Assembly (NCBI RefSeq): GCF_003312915.1
Contig: NZ_CP030261.1
Coordinates: forward strand, 992,001-1,056,000
DNA from: Flavobacterium fluviale
Lineage (GTDB): Bacteria; Bacteroidota; Bacteroidia; Flavobacteriales; Flavobacteriaceae
Length of the DNA stretch: 64,000 nt
Reading direction: 5' to 3'
The notes beneath the pieces were generated by a model, which saw only the letters and a program-made list of their open reading frames with translations, searched no databases and was not told where the DNA came from. Position numbers and translations under genes: made by a program. This document shows, piece after piece, positions 25,349 through 33,825 of the stretch; positions within the stretch are counted from its first letter, which is position 1, and every line of letters begins with the position of its first letter.

Positions 25349-25645
25349 ATGTTTGAAATAATTATTCTATTACGCGCTGAATTAGAAGTAGATGAAATTG
25401 CCGAATATTATGAATCTCTCTCAGATGGTTTAGGAACAAAATTCTTTAATGAGTATCAGAAATATGTAGATACTTTAAATACCTTTCCATTTTTTGAGGA
25501 AAAATATAATATTGTTCGCACATTACCACTAAAGAAATTCCCATACACTATTCATTTTACAGTTGATGAAATTAACAAAATAGTTGCTGTTCATGCTGTA
25601 ATTTCTAATTACCAAGATCCAAACACTACAAGAATAAAATTATAA
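25349..25645 (+). CDS. RelE/ParE family toxin
   Basis: 98 aa with the ParE/RelE plan: N-terminal strand (EIIILLRAELEVDEIAEYYES), a helical hairpin (LSDGLGTKFFNEYQKYVDTL) and C-terminal strands (VRTLPLKKFPYTIHFTVDE, AVHAVISNYQDPNTTR). The run RxxPLxxFPYxIxF is typical of ParE-like toxins, which poison gyrase, whereas RelE-type members cut mRNA; which target applies cannot be told. The stop is followed by folB after two bases, so both share a transcript. Confidence 0.85.
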   Translation: MFEIIILLRAELEVDEIAEYYESLSDGLGTKFFNEYQKYVDTLNTFPFFEEKYNIVRTLPLKKFPYTIHFTVDEINKIVAVHAVISNYQDPNTTRIKL

Positions 25646-25647
25646 AA

Positions 25648-26007
25648 ATGGGAGTTATTAAACTTAAAAACATTCGCACTTTTTCATACCACGGATGTTT
25701 AATTGAAGAAGGAAAAATAGGATCTGATTATACTGTAGATCTAAAAATAAAAACAAATCTTCAGAAATCGGCTGAAACAGATCATCTTTTAGACACTGTT
25801 GATTACGTTCATTTGAACAAAATTGTTACTGAAGAAATGGCAATTCGTTCGCATTTATTAGAACATGTAGCCAAAAGAATTAATATTCGCGTGCTGGCAG
25901 AGATAGAAACTGTAGAAAAAACAACAGTTTGGGTTTCTAAAATTAATCCTCCTATTGGCGGTGATGTTGAGTCAGTTACTATAAAAATGACAGAAATTAG
26001 AAAGTAA
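25648..26007 (+). CDS. folB: dihydroneopterin aldolase
   Basis: 119 aa enzyme of tetrahydrofolate synthesis that splits 7,8-dihydroneopterin to 6-hydroxymethyl-dihydropterin and glycolaldehyde. Family motifs visible: NIRTFSYHGCLIEEGKIGSDYTVD at the start, LLDTVDYVHLNKIV, and SHLLEHVAKRI with the conserved Glu. Length normal. It is the third gene of the unit, directly behind the TA toxin, and no other folate gene is in the window. Confidence 0.95.
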   Translation: MGVIKLKNIRTFSYHGCLIEEGKIGSDYTVDLKIKTNLQKSAETDHLLDTVDYVHLNKIVTEEMAIRSHLLEHVAKRINIRVLAEIETVEKTTVWVSKINPPIGGDVESVTIKMTEIRK

Positions 26008-26055
26008 TTATTTTATTTAAAATCGTATTTTTTCAAAATAGTTCATACGAAACTT

Positions 26056-26084
26056 TTGAAATTTAAAGATTTTAGTTACTTTTG
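26056..26084 (+). promoter_or_regulatory. promoter of tRNA-Cys
   Basis: TTG at 26056-26058, 18-bp spacer, TACTTTTG at 26077-26084; best promoter match in this region. Confidence 0.7.
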
Positions 26085-26101
26085 CCATCCGTTCAAGCAA
26101 T

Positions 26102-26172
26102 GGCGTCGTGGCCGAGCGGCTAGGCTGGGCTCTGCAAAAGCTCCTACTCCGGTTCGAATCCGGACGATGCCT
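26102..26172 (+). tRNA. tRNA-Cys (GCA anticodon)
   Basis: 71 nt. Acceptor arms GGCGTCG / CGATGCC pair fully (one G-U). Anticodon stem GGGCT / AGCTC encloses the loop CTGCAAA, anticodon GCA. T-arm TCCGG-TTCGAAT-CCGGA. U at the discriminator position as expected for Cys. CCA is not encoded. Confidence 0.95.
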
Positions 26173-26596
26173 CTAAAACCTTCAAGGAAACTTGGAGGTT
26201 TTTTTATGATTAATTTTTAGAAAAAATTAGATAAAGATTTAGGTTCGAATCCAGACGATATCTAAAACCTTCAAGGAAACTTGAAGGTTTTTTTTATATC
26301 TAATTTTTAGAAAAAATTAATTAAAAATATTAGTTCGAATTTTGACTACGCTTATAAACCTTCAAGGAAATTTGAAGTTTTTTTATGTTTAATTTTTAGA
26401 AAAAATTAATTAAATATATTGGTTCGAATTTGGACTACGCTTATAAACCTTCAAGAAAATTTGGAGTTTTTTTATGTTTAATAGAAAAATTAGATAGAGA
26501 TGTACGTTCGAATCGGTAAGAGACTTTCAAACCATCAGGTTTCTTTGAAGCTTTTTTATGTTTAATTTTTTAGAAAAAATTAGATTTAAAATCATA
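26151..26596 (+). repeat. tandem array of tRNA-Cys 3'-end plus terminator units
   Basis: Five units of 83-91 bp begin with a T-arm remnant at 26151 (the real tRNA), 26242, 26332, 26421 and 26504. Each reads GGTTCGAAT or a close variant, then a degraded acceptor end, then the AAACCTTCAAG hairpin with T-run, then TAATTTTTAGAAAAAATTA. Similarity to the true tRNA decreases along the array. The arrangement parallels the E. coli tyrT distal repeats, where each copy carries the last bases of the tRNA gene; I saw no ORF in it. Confidence 0.88.
26173..26241 (+). terminator. terminator region of tRNA-Cys (first repeat unit)
   Basis: AAAACCTTCAAG-GAAA-CTTGGAGGTTTT stem-loop with a GAAA loop followed by T-run; then an AT hairpin TAATTTTTAGAAAAAATTA. 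Both elements recur in the following repeats. Confidence 0.75.
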
Positions 26597-26598
26597 AC

Positions 26599-26633
26599 GA
26601 AACCCGACAGGTTTTAAATACCTGTCGGGTTTA
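26599..26633. repeat. intergenic palindrome, GTCGGG type
   Basis: AAACCCGACAGG / CCTGTCGGGTTT around a nine-base loop; this palindrome type is common between flavobacterial genes and can act as a terminator for anything read through the tRNA array. Confidence 0.7.
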
Positions 26634-26658
26634 TATTTAGTAAGATTACACACAATCT

Positions 26659-26760
26659 TGTCATTTCGACGTAAGGAGAAATCTCCACAAGTAACTCCGA
26701 AACTAATATTCAATCTTTGTGGATCTTCTTGCGAAGATTTCTCCTTACGTCGAAATGACA
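26659..26760. repeat. 102-bp element with 26-bp perfect terminal inverted repeats
   Basis: Arms beginning TGTCATTTCGACGTAAGGAG (26659-26684) and its exact reverse complement (26735-26760) bracket a 50-bp core that includes TCTTTGTGGATC and TCTCCACAAG. It is MITE/REP-like and resembles elements dispersed in Flavobacterium genomes. It creates a spurious ORF on the minus strand. Confidence 0.75.
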
Positions 26761-26837
26761 AACTAGACGTGAATAATAATCAACTTTATCAAAGTTTAAA
26801 ACTTTGAAAAGTTCTAATAAACAGTTATAAACACAAA

Positions 26838-26870
26838 AAAACCTCTGAAATTCAGAGGTTTAATTTTATA
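26838..26870 (-). terminator. terminator of the rnr/GIN/LysE operon
   Basis: AAACCTCTGAA / TTCAGAGGTTT stem just past the LysE stop, with a minus-strand T-run. Confidence 0.75.
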
Positions 26871-26888
26871 ATTTTGAGTTATTAACAA

Positions 26889-27566
26889 CTACTTTTCTAT
26901 TTTTTCGAAAGCGTTTTTAACCATTTCTTTTTCTTTTGGAAACCAGCCTTGTGTGATTAAAGCCACTCCAAAAACCATTAAAACAATACTAATTCCCTTT
27001 TTGATTTTAACGATATTAGTAGGTGTCATTTTAGATTTTAATTGTTTGGCTAATACTATTTTAAGACAATCAACCAGTAAATAAGTAATGATTACTGATG
27101 TAAAAAAAGTAAGCATTCTTGAGTTTTGCATTTCTAATTTTGGACCAATAGAAATGATAACAGCTAACCAAAAACCTAATACTCCAATGTTTATAACGTT
27201 TAGTAAAAAGCCTTTTATAAATAAACTTCCGTAATTCCTTTTAATAATATCACGATCAATTTCGTCATCGTCTATTTTTTCTTCATTTTTTAATCTTACG
27301 AAAGAAATTATACCGTAAGCCAGCATTATTATTCCTCCAAAAATGAATAATGCAGGTTTGTCTTTTAAACTTTGAATTAGTCTGTAACTTCCTAAATACG
27401 CAATTGCTATAAAAAAGATATCACCAAGAACTACGCCGCAGTCAAAGACAATTGCTGCTCTGAATCCTTTTGTAATACTGGTTTCTAATAGTATAAAAAA
27501 TACTGGACCTACCATAAAACTTAGAAAAAGTCCCCATGGCAGCCCAGCCAAAATATCATTTATCAT
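26889..27566 (-). CDS. LysE family amino-acid exporter
   Basis: 225 aa from the ATG at 27566 (MINDILAGLPWGLFLSFMVGP). About six transmembrane helices; the GPVFFILLETSITKGFRAAI segment near residue 21 and CGVVLGDIFFIAIAYLGSY are characteristic of the LysE/RhtB superfamily (inner-membrane efflux of amino acids or similar). The frame begins one codon earlier with TTG, which I excluded. Third gene of an operon with rnr and the GIN protein; 14 bp separate it from the preceding stop. Confidence 0.88.
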   Translation of the reverse strand: MINDILAGLPWGLFLSFMVGPVFFILLETSITKGFRAAIVFDCGVVLGDIFFIAIAYLGSYRLIQSLKDKPALFIFGGIIMLAYGIISFVRLKNEEKIDDDEIDRDIIKRNYGSLFIKGFLLNVINIGVLGFWLAVIISIGPKLEMQNSRMLTFFTSVIITYLLVDCLKIVLAKQLKSKMTPTNIVKIKKGISIVLMVFGVALITQGWFPKEKEMVKNAFEKIEK

Positions 27567-27580
27567 CAAAATACAACTTG

Positions 27581-28249
27581 TTATTTTACTTCTTCGATTT
27601 TACCGCCAAAAACTGTTTTTTGATTTATTTGCTTTGGTTTTCCATAAATGTAAATAGAGCCTCCTGCGCTTACTTTTGCATCAACTAAGGTCGAAGCATT
27701 AACATCTGCTTTTCCGCCCGCAGAAACGCTTACTTTCGTCTGAGAAGTAGCTAATTTACTTCCAAGGAAATAACCTCCGGCTCCTAAACTTGCATCAAGG
27801 TTATCTGCTTTACCAGTTGCAGTAATTTCTCCGCCCGAAACTGAACTTACTTTTAACTTATCAACGTTCAAATCTACATTAATTTTTCCACCTTCCTGCG
27901 CACTTACTTTAAATGAAGTTGCTTTTAGTGTTTCTTTACTTGTAACTTCTGCACCTTCATTAACATCAATCAATTCGATTCTTTTGTAATACAAAGTAAT
28001 ATCTAAATCATTTCCTGATAATAGTTTAGGAAAAGGCATTCTTAATTTTAAGATACCATTTTTATTGACAGCTTCAACCTCTGCTTCTCTTGCTCCTTTA
28101 ATAACAACCTTATTTTCTGAAGATTGAACTAATTTTACATTTAACTTATCATAAACTTTTACGGTATCGAATTCACCTAATTCTTTGGTAACCTGACCAA
28201 AAGACATTTGAACAAATAAAATTGCAGCTCCTATAATTAACTTTTTCAT
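27581..28249 (-). CDS. GIN domain-containing exported protein
   Basis: 222 aa, signal peptide MKKLIIGAAILFVQMSFGQV. The whole mature protein is a single GIN/DUF2807 beta-helix fold: FDTVKVYDKLNVKLVQS, VIKGAREAEVEAV, FKVSAQEGGKINVDLNVDKL, and repeated S/A-G-G turns (SVSGGEITATGKA, SAGGKADVNAS, SAGGSIYIYGK). Such adhesin-like periplasmic proteins are common in Bacteroidota; the role is unknown. Sits between rnr and the LysE gene in one operon, with short gaps of 14-23 bp. Confidence 0.9.
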   Translation of the reverse strand: MKKLIIGAAILFVQMSFGQVTKELGEFDTVKVYDKLNVKLVQSSENKVVIKGAREAEVEAVNKNGILKLRMPFPKLLSGNDLDITLYYKRIELIDVNEGAEVTSKETLKATSFKVSAQEGGKINVDLNVDKLKVSSVSGGEITATGKADNLDASLGAGGYFLGSKLATSQTKVSVSAGGKADVNASTLVDAKVSAGGSIYIYGKPKQINQKTVFGGKIEEVK

Positions 28250-28272
28250 ACTTTTATTTTTTAAATTAAACT

Positions 28273-30453
28273 TTATTCTGCTCTTCTTAAAAAATGAAAA
28301 TCAAGTTGTTTTTTAACTAAATCTGCATTTTTTACTTTAACATAAATTTCATCTCCTAATTGTAAAATACTATTTGAAGTCGATCCAACTAATGCATATT
28401 GCTTTTCATCAAAAGTATAGTAATCATCTTTTATTTCTCTGATTCTTACCATTCCTTCGCATTTGTTAGAAACAATTTCAACATAAATTCCCCATTCAGT
28501 AACACCAGAAATAACTCCAAGGAATTCTTCGTCCTGATGATCCTGCATGTATTTAACCTGCATGTATTTAATACTATCTCGCTCAGCATTAGTTGCTAAA
28601 CTTTCCATATTGGAACAATGCAGACATTTTGTTTCATACACTTCTTCGTCTACAGAAGCTCCATTATCTAAATAATATTGCAGCAAACGGTGTACCATAA
28701 CGTCTGGATAACGACGAATTGGCGATGTAAAATGGCTGTAATAATCAAAAGCTAAACCGTAATGACCAATGTTATCTGTAGAATATTTGGCTTTACTCAT
28801 ACTTCTAATCGCAAGAGTATCAATTAAGTTTTGTTCTTTTTTACCATTTACTTCTTCCATCAAAGCATTCAAAGACTTTGAAATATCTCCTTTGTTACGG
28901 AAATCTATTTTATAACCAAATTTAGCAATTACGGTTTGCATCGCAATTAATTTGTCTTCGTTTGGTTCGTCGTGAATCCTGTAAACAAATGTTTTCTTTT
29001 GTTTTCCAATGTATTCAGCCACTTTTCTATTGGCTAAAAGCATAAATTCTTCAATCAAATGATTGGCATCTTTAGAAACTTTAAAGTAAACTCCTTCTGG
29101 TTCACCTTCTGCATCCAAATTAAATTTCACTTCAACTTTATCAAAAGAAATAGCACCATTCTGCATTCTTTTCTTTCTCAAAATTTTTGCTAATTCATCT
29201 AATTTTAAAGTTGCTTCGGTAATTTCATCTGAAACTACATAAGATTCTCCAGTAATTGAAACATCAACAGGAATTGTATTATCTTTTGTTTCAATAATAT
29301 ATTGTGCTTCTTCGTAAGCAAAACGCTGATCTGAATAAATCACAGTTCTTCCAAACCATTGGTTAATAACTTGAGCGGTTGGTGAAACTTCGAATATCGC
29401 AGAGAATGTATATTTCTCTTCATTCGGACGAAGTGAACAGGCAAAATTGGAGAGAACTTCTGGAAGCATCGGCACTACTCTATCTACTAAATAAACAGAA
29501 GTTGCTCTTTGATAAGCTTCATCATCCAAAATTGTACCTTCTTCAAGATAATAAGAAACATCGGCAATGTGAATTCCAATCTCGAAATTTCCATTCTCTA
29601 ACTTTTTGAAAGACAAGGCATCATCGAAATCTTTTGCATCTTTTGGATCTATCGTAAACGTAAGCGTATCACGCATATCACGACGTTTTGCAATTTCAGA
29701 TTCCTGAATCGAAGTATCTATCTTTTGTGCATAAACCTCCACTTCTACCGGAAAATCTGATGGAAGTCCATATTCCGCTAAAATAGCGTGAATCTCAGTA
29801 TTGTGTTCACCAGGTTTTCCTAAAACTTTTATGACAGATCCAAACGGACTATCAGCCCTTTTTGGCCAATCTTCGATTTTAACTAAAACAACATCACCGT
29901 TTTCTGCTTCACCAATTTTATCCTTTGGAATAAAAATATCGGTATACATTTTAGGATTTGCAGTAGAAACAAATGCAAAATTTGGCTGCATATCAATTAC
30001 ACCAACAAATTCTGTTTTATCTCTTTCTACAACTTCAATTACTTCACCTTCAGGTCTTTTACCTTTTCTTCTATTATAAACATAGACTTTTACTTTGTCT
30101 TTATCTAATGCACGATTCAAATTATTGGTCGGAATAAAAACATCTTCTGCAAAATCTGGACAAATAAAATAAGCAGTTTTTCTGCTCGTCATATCTATTG
30201 TTCCTTCGTAGTAATCCTGACTTTCGGCTTTTACTAGATATTTTCCAGGTTCTGATTCTATAATTTTCTTTTGCGAAGCTAGAATTTTTAGTTCTTTTAT
30301 AATTTGATTCCTGCTATTGGTATCGTCAAGTTCAAGCTTTGCTCCTATTTGTTTATAATTGAATGGTTTATTAGCATTTTGCGATAAAATCTTTATTATT
30401 TTTCCAGAGAAATCTTTCTCTTTTTTTATCGGCTTTCTAATTTTCTTACTCAT
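28273..30453 (-). CDS. rnr: ribonuclease R
   Basis: 3'-5' exoribonuclease able to degrade structured RNA. N-terminal HTH and two cold-shock domains (from GTIDMTSRKTAYFICP), the RNB catalytic domain with the metal cluster TIDPKDAKDFDDALSF, HIADVSYYLEEGTILDDEAY and SLRPNEEKYTFSA, and a C-terminal S1 domain (EFLGVISGVTEWGIYVEIVS). 726 aa, typical. No lysine-rich tail as in E. coli RNase R. ATG at 30453; leads an operon with the GIN and LysE genes. Confidence 0.97.
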   Translation of the reverse strand: MSKKIRKPIKKEKDFSGKIIKILSQNANKPFNYKQIGAKLELDDTNSRNQIIKELKILASQKKIIESEPGKYLVKAESQDYYEGTIDMTSRKTAYFICPDFAEDVFIPTNNLNRALDKDKVKVYVYNRRKGKRPEGEVIEVVERDKTEFVGVIDMQPNFAFVSTANPKMYTDIFIPKDKIGEAENGDVVLVKIEDWPKRADSPFGSVIKVLGKPGEHNTEIHAILAEYGLPSDFPVEVEVYAQKIDTSIQESEIAKRRDMRDTLTFTIDPKDAKDFDDALSFKKLENGNFEIGIHIADVSYYLEEGTILDDEAYQRATSVYLVDRVVPMLPEVLSNFACSLRPNEEKYTFSAIFEVSPTAQVINQWFGRTVIYSDQRFAYEEAQYIIETKDNTIPVDVSITGESYVVSDEITEATLKLDELAKILRKKRMQNGAISFDKVEVKFNLDAEGEPEGVYFKVSKDANHLIEEFMLLANRKVAEYIGKQKKTFVYRIHDEPNEDKLIAMQTVIAKFGYKIDFRNKGDISKSLNALMEEVNGKKEQNLIDTLAIRSMSKAKYSTDNIGHYGLAFDYYSHFTSPIRRYPDVMVHRLLQYYLDNGASVDEEVYETKCLHCSNMESLATNAERDSIKYMQVKYMQDHQDEEFLGVISGVTEWGIYVEIVSNKCEGMVRIREIKDDYYTFDEKQYALVGSTSNSILQLGDEIYVKVKNADLVKKQLDFHFLRRAE

Positions 30454-30563
30454 ATATCTTTTCTTATAAGGTTTAAAATTACAAATAAGAAATCAGATAA
30501 TACTTTTTAACAAATAGAATTATTAAAAATATAACTTTTCGTACATTTACAAAAAGACCTCAT

Positions 30564-30797
30564 ATGGAAAGCTTTAAGACCATCGCCGTATTCAATTATC
30601 AGCACGAAACAGTGGTTCTCAAACACTTACTCGAACAGGAAGAAATTCCATATTTTTTCGAAAACGAAATGACACTTTCAGTCGTTCCAATGTACACTTC
30701 GGCGCTGGGTGGAATCAAACTCAAAGTTCATCCCAATGATTTTGAAGAAGTGCAGAAAATTCTGGACAACCTCAATAATCCACTTACAATTGTTTAA
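30564..30797 (+). CDS. DUF2007-like small cytoplasmic protein
   Basis: 77 aa with the pattern TIAVFNYQHETVVLKHLLEQEEIPYFFENE near the start and GGIKLKVHPNDFEEVQKILD at the end, which fits DUF2007 (putative signal-transducing protein, ferredoxin-like fold). No signal peptide. Divergent from rnr and followed by its own terminator. The ATG is preceded by TACATTTA, a near -7 match. Confidence 0.75.
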   Translation: MESFKTIAVFNYQHETVVLKHLLEQEEIPYFFENEMTLSVVPMYTSALGGIKLKVHPNDFEEVQKILDNLNNPLTIV

Positions 30798-30810
30798 AAT
30801 TATTTTAACA

Positions 30811-30838
30811 AAAAAGCTGCCATGCTGGCAGCTTTTTT
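30811..30838. terminator. bidirectional terminator
   Basis: AAAAAGCTGCCA / TGGCAGCTTTTT around TGC, between the DUF2007 gene and the convergent T9SS gene. Confidence 0.85.
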
Positions 30839-30853
30839 GTTTTTATTTTATTC

Positions 30854-32338
30854 TTATTTTACTAAAACAGTCTTTGTTTCTTTGCCTCTGTCTGTAATAA
30901 TTTCAAAAAAGTAAACTCCAGTAGATAAAGAACTTACTGAAATAGAATTACTATTTTCAGTTTTTATTAATTGACCTAATGTGTTATATATATTTACTTT
31001 TTGTAATGTTAAATCTTGGTTTAAGTCAATATTTACTATGTCAGAAGAAGGATTAGGATAAACTGAAGAACTTGATAATACGAAACTTGCAGAACTTAAA
31101 ACTGCAGCCGATAAATCAAAAACACGAACCTGACCTGAATAGTTTCCATTTTCAGAACTAAGAGGAGCACCAATAGCAACCACATTGCCATTTGAAGATA
31201 GACTAACACTCGATCCACTTCTATCCCCGACAGCTTTTCCATCAATATCAAATCCTAGTTGAATCCAAACACCAGAGACATTTTTATATATCCTCACATG
31301 GCCTGAATACTGTCCGTTTCCAGCATTATAAGGAGCACCAATTGCTACTACACTGCCATCTGAAGATAAACTAACACTAGAACCACTCGAATCAGAAATT
31401 GCTTCTCCATTGATATCAGCTCCTTGCTGGGTCCAAACATTAGATACATTTTTATATACTCGTACCTGGCCTGAAGATGAAGAGTAACCAATTGACTCAT
31501 TAAAGTTCCGGCCAATCGCTACAACATTACCATCTGCGGATAAACTTAGTTTGGAACCTATACGATCATAAATAGCTTTTCCATCGATATCTGCTCCAAT
31601 TTTAGTCCAAACGCCAGAGACATTTTTATATATTCTCACATGCCCTGAATCTGTTCCATTTCCTTTATTATAAATCGCGCCAATAGCTACCACATTACCG
31701 TCAGCAGATAAACTTACACTATCACCACTTTGATCAAAAGCACCTTCTCCGTATATGTCAGCTCCTATTTGGGTCCAAACACCAGATATATTTTTAAATA
31801 TACGAACTTGGCCTGTATAAAATCTATATCCCTCACTTCCATCATTTCCAGGAGCACCAATCGCTACCACAGTACCATCTGCGGATAAACTTACACTCCA
31901 TCCACTATAATCTTCATTAGCTTTTCCACTAATGTCAGCTCCTACTTGAGTCCAAACGCCAGAGACATTTTTATATACTCGAACCTGACCTGAATCATAC
32001 CCATTTCTATCATTATAACGAGAACCAATGGCTACTACACTGCCATCTGAAGATAAACTTAAACTATCTCCGCTGCTATCATAAGGATCTTTACCGTTGA
32101 TAGCTTGTCCTTGTTGAATCCACACACCAGATATATTTTTAAATACACGCACTTGACCTGAATCGGCTCCATTTCCAGCTTCAACAGAAGCACTAATTGC
32201 TACTACACGACCATCTGAAGATAAGCTTATACTAGAGCCACTATAATTTTGAGCGGTTTCTCCATTGATATCAGTTCCAATTTGAGTTTGTCCGATACTC
32301 AGTAGAGGAAATAAAAGAATAAGTAGAGTTTTTTTCAT
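30854..32338 (-). CDS. T9SS-exported seven-repeat beta-propeller-like protein
   Basis: 494 aa from the ATG at 32338 (MKKTLLILLFPLLSIGQTQI, a signal peptide). Seven repeats of about 55 residues carry the tag SLSSDGxVVAIG and V(W)xQxGxxI(D/N)G, resembling FG-GAP/integrin-type propeller blades, though the family is not certain. The last about 75 residues form a T9SS type A sorting domain (SSSVYPNPSSDIVNIDLNQD ... LSTGVYFFEI), so the protein should be moved across the outer membrane and likely anchored. The frame opens 19 codons earlier at 32395 without a signal; I trimmed it. Target or ligand unknown. Confidence 0.88.
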   Translation of the reverse strand: MKKTLLILLFPLLSIGQTQIGTDINGETAQNYSGSSISLSSDGRVVAISASVEAGNGADSGQVRVFKNISGVWIQQGQAINGKDPYDSSGDSLSLSSDGSVVAIGSRYNDRNGYDSGQVRVYKNVSGVWTQVGADISGKANEDYSGWSVSLSADGTVVAIGAPGNDGSEGYRFYTGQVRIFKNISGVWTQIGADIYGEGAFDQSGDSVSLSADGNVVAIGAIYNKGNGTDSGHVRIYKNVSGVWTKIGADIDGKAIYDRIGSKLSLSADGNVVAIGRNFNESIGYSSSSGQVRVYKNVSNVWTQQGADINGEAISDSSGSSVSLSSDGSVVAIGAPYNAGNGQYSGHVRIYKNVSGVWIQLGFDIDGKAVGDRSGSSVSLSSNGNVVAIGAPLSSENGNYSGQVRVFDLSAAVLSSASFVLSSSSVYPNPSSDIVNIDLNQDLTLQKVNIYNTLGQLIKTENSNSISVSSLSTGVYFFEIITDRGKETKTVLVK

Positions 32339-33209
32339 AAATTGCTTTTTATAAATTTCGAGTAAATATAGAAACATATTAACAAGTAAATGCATTCAAT
32401 TTAAAAATTAGAAGCAATTCATTAAATTTTCTTCAACTTAAATAATTTCATTAAAATCGTTTAAGCAGATTCTTTTTTTCCAAACTAAATTCAATTTTTT
32501 TCTTTTTAAACTTTTTTAGTTTTCAACATATATTAAATACAACAAAAAAGATTTTTAAAAATTTAAAAAAATTTGTTGGTTATTATAGTGTGTTAATATG
32601 TCGAATAAATTTATTTTTAAAAGTATTGAAATGAAGTTTCTCTTAGTTATTTTGAGTTATCAACATAGTTATTTTTAGCTAAAAGATTAATATATAAGAC
32701 TTTTTCTATTTTAATTAACAACGGTTGACAACCAAAAATGAATTCATTTTGTAGATAAGTTCATATGTTGATATTTGTTGAAAATGGCATTTTTGATATT
32801 GATAACTTTTACAAAAATTCCCGAAACTTTATTAGGATTTTTGATTCCAGTTTTGGATTAGGTTTTTTTTCGACACAACCAAAAAAAACTTCTAATTTTC
32901 TTTTCGAACTTATTAACATTTTCTGTTAATTTAAAGTTAACTGAATATCAACGAATTACGAACTCCTATTAACACCCTAAAATTTTAACAAATATTCTGT
33001 TTATTCTTTATTGATTATGAGATACTTATGAAGTTATTAAAATTGTTAATAAGTGATAATGATTTGATATTATGTAGGTTATGTTTCTTATTTTTTTGCC
33101 ATGAATTTCGCGAATATAAAAGAATTAATATTGGAATGTTTATAGAGTATTCAAATAGAAAATATTTGTGAAAATTAGTGTAATTCATGGCAGCCATTTA
33201 TTAATTGAG
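32339..33209. other. 870-bp AT-rich gene-free interval
   Basis: No ORF can be supported. It holds scattered short motifs close to a DnaA box (TTATCAACA at 32657-32665, TTATTAACA at 32910-32918, TGTTGATAT at 32766-32774) and one inverted repeat at 33097-33192. Nothing else recognised. Confidence 0.5.
33097..33192. repeat. 96-bp inverted-repeat element
   Basis: TGCCATGAATT at 33097-33107 and its reverse complement AATTCATGGCA at 33182-33192, with further imperfect pairing inward (CGAAT/AAAGAATT blocks). It resembles a dispersed flavobacterial intergenic palindrome. Confidence 0.6.
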
Positions 33210-33217
33210 TAAATTTG
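33210..33217 (+). promoter_or_regulatory. -7 promoter element of rpiB
   Basis: TAAATTTG, 29 bp before the rpiB ATG; no clear TTG at the -33 distance. Confidence 0.4.
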
Positions 33218-33245
33218 TATTACACAACTTAATAAGTATAGAAAA

Positions 33246-33677
33246 ATGAAAATTTCGATAGGAAACGACCACGCTGGACCAGAATATAAAAAAGCAATTG
33301 TTGAAATGCTTAAAGCAAAAGGATATGAAGTAACGAATTACGGTACTGATACTGATGCTTCTGTAGATTATCCAGATTTTGGACATCCGGTTGCAAATGA
33401 TGTATCTGAAGGAAAAGCCGATTTTGGAATCGTAATATGTGGCAGCGGTAACGGAATTGCCATGACTGTTAATAAACATCCGAAAGTGAGAGCTGGCTTA
33501 TGCTGGACTAAGGAAATTGCTTATTTGACACGTTTACACAATGATGCTAATATTGTGAGTATTCCAGCAAGATTTACCTCTATTCCACAAGCGGTTGAAA
33601 TCGTTGAAACTTTTTTAACGACAGCTTTTGAAGGTGGAAGACACCAAAATAGAGTTAATAAAATTGCTTGCTCATAA
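33246..33677 (+). CDS. rpiB: ribose 5-phosphate isomerase B
   Basis: 143 aa. Interconverts ribose 5-phosphate and ribulose 5-phosphate (pentose phosphate pathway). N-terminal GNDHAGPEYKKAI with the conserved His, and ICGSGNGIAMTVNKHP near residue 64 with the catalytic Cys at 65. RpiB/LacAB family; specificity for allose phosphate cannot be excluded. Ends with VNKIACS. Own terminator; the upstream interval is long and gene-free. Confidence 0.95.
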   Translation: MKISIGNDHAGPEYKKAIVEMLKAKGYEVTNYGTDTDASVDYPDFGHPVANDVSEGKADFGIVICGSGNGIAMTVNKHPKVRAGLCWTKEIAYLTRLHNDANIVSIPARFTSIPQAVEIVETFLTTAFEGGRHQNRVNKIACS

Positions 33678-33719
33678 AACGTCAAAAAAAATTGGGTGCT
33701 ACGCACCAGAATAAATAAA

Positions 33720-33768
33720 CAAACCGGGTGAATTTTTAATAATTCTTTCCGGTTTTATTTTTTTTAAA
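33720..33768 (+). terminator. terminator of rpiB
   Basis: AAACCGGGTGAATT / AATTCTTTCCGGTTT stem followed by T-run. Confidence 0.75.
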
Positions 33769-33825
33769 TAATTAATAATCAAATATTTATATTTTAATTT
33801 TTAAGGTTATTAACAATGTTAATAT

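Noticed and set aside
26173..26596. Possible CRISPR array downstream of tRNA-Cys
   Set aside because: Units are 83-91 bp with homology across their whole length and no unique spacers; they derive from the tRNA 3' end and its terminator.
26570..26761. 63-residue minus-strand ORF ending in the repeat region
   Set aside because: Consists of the translated MITE-like inverted repeat; such ORFs accompany every copy of this kind of element.
30854..32338. Seven-repeat T9SS gene as a recombination hot spot
   Set aside because: Repeats are divergent at the DNA level; only the protein motif is conserved.
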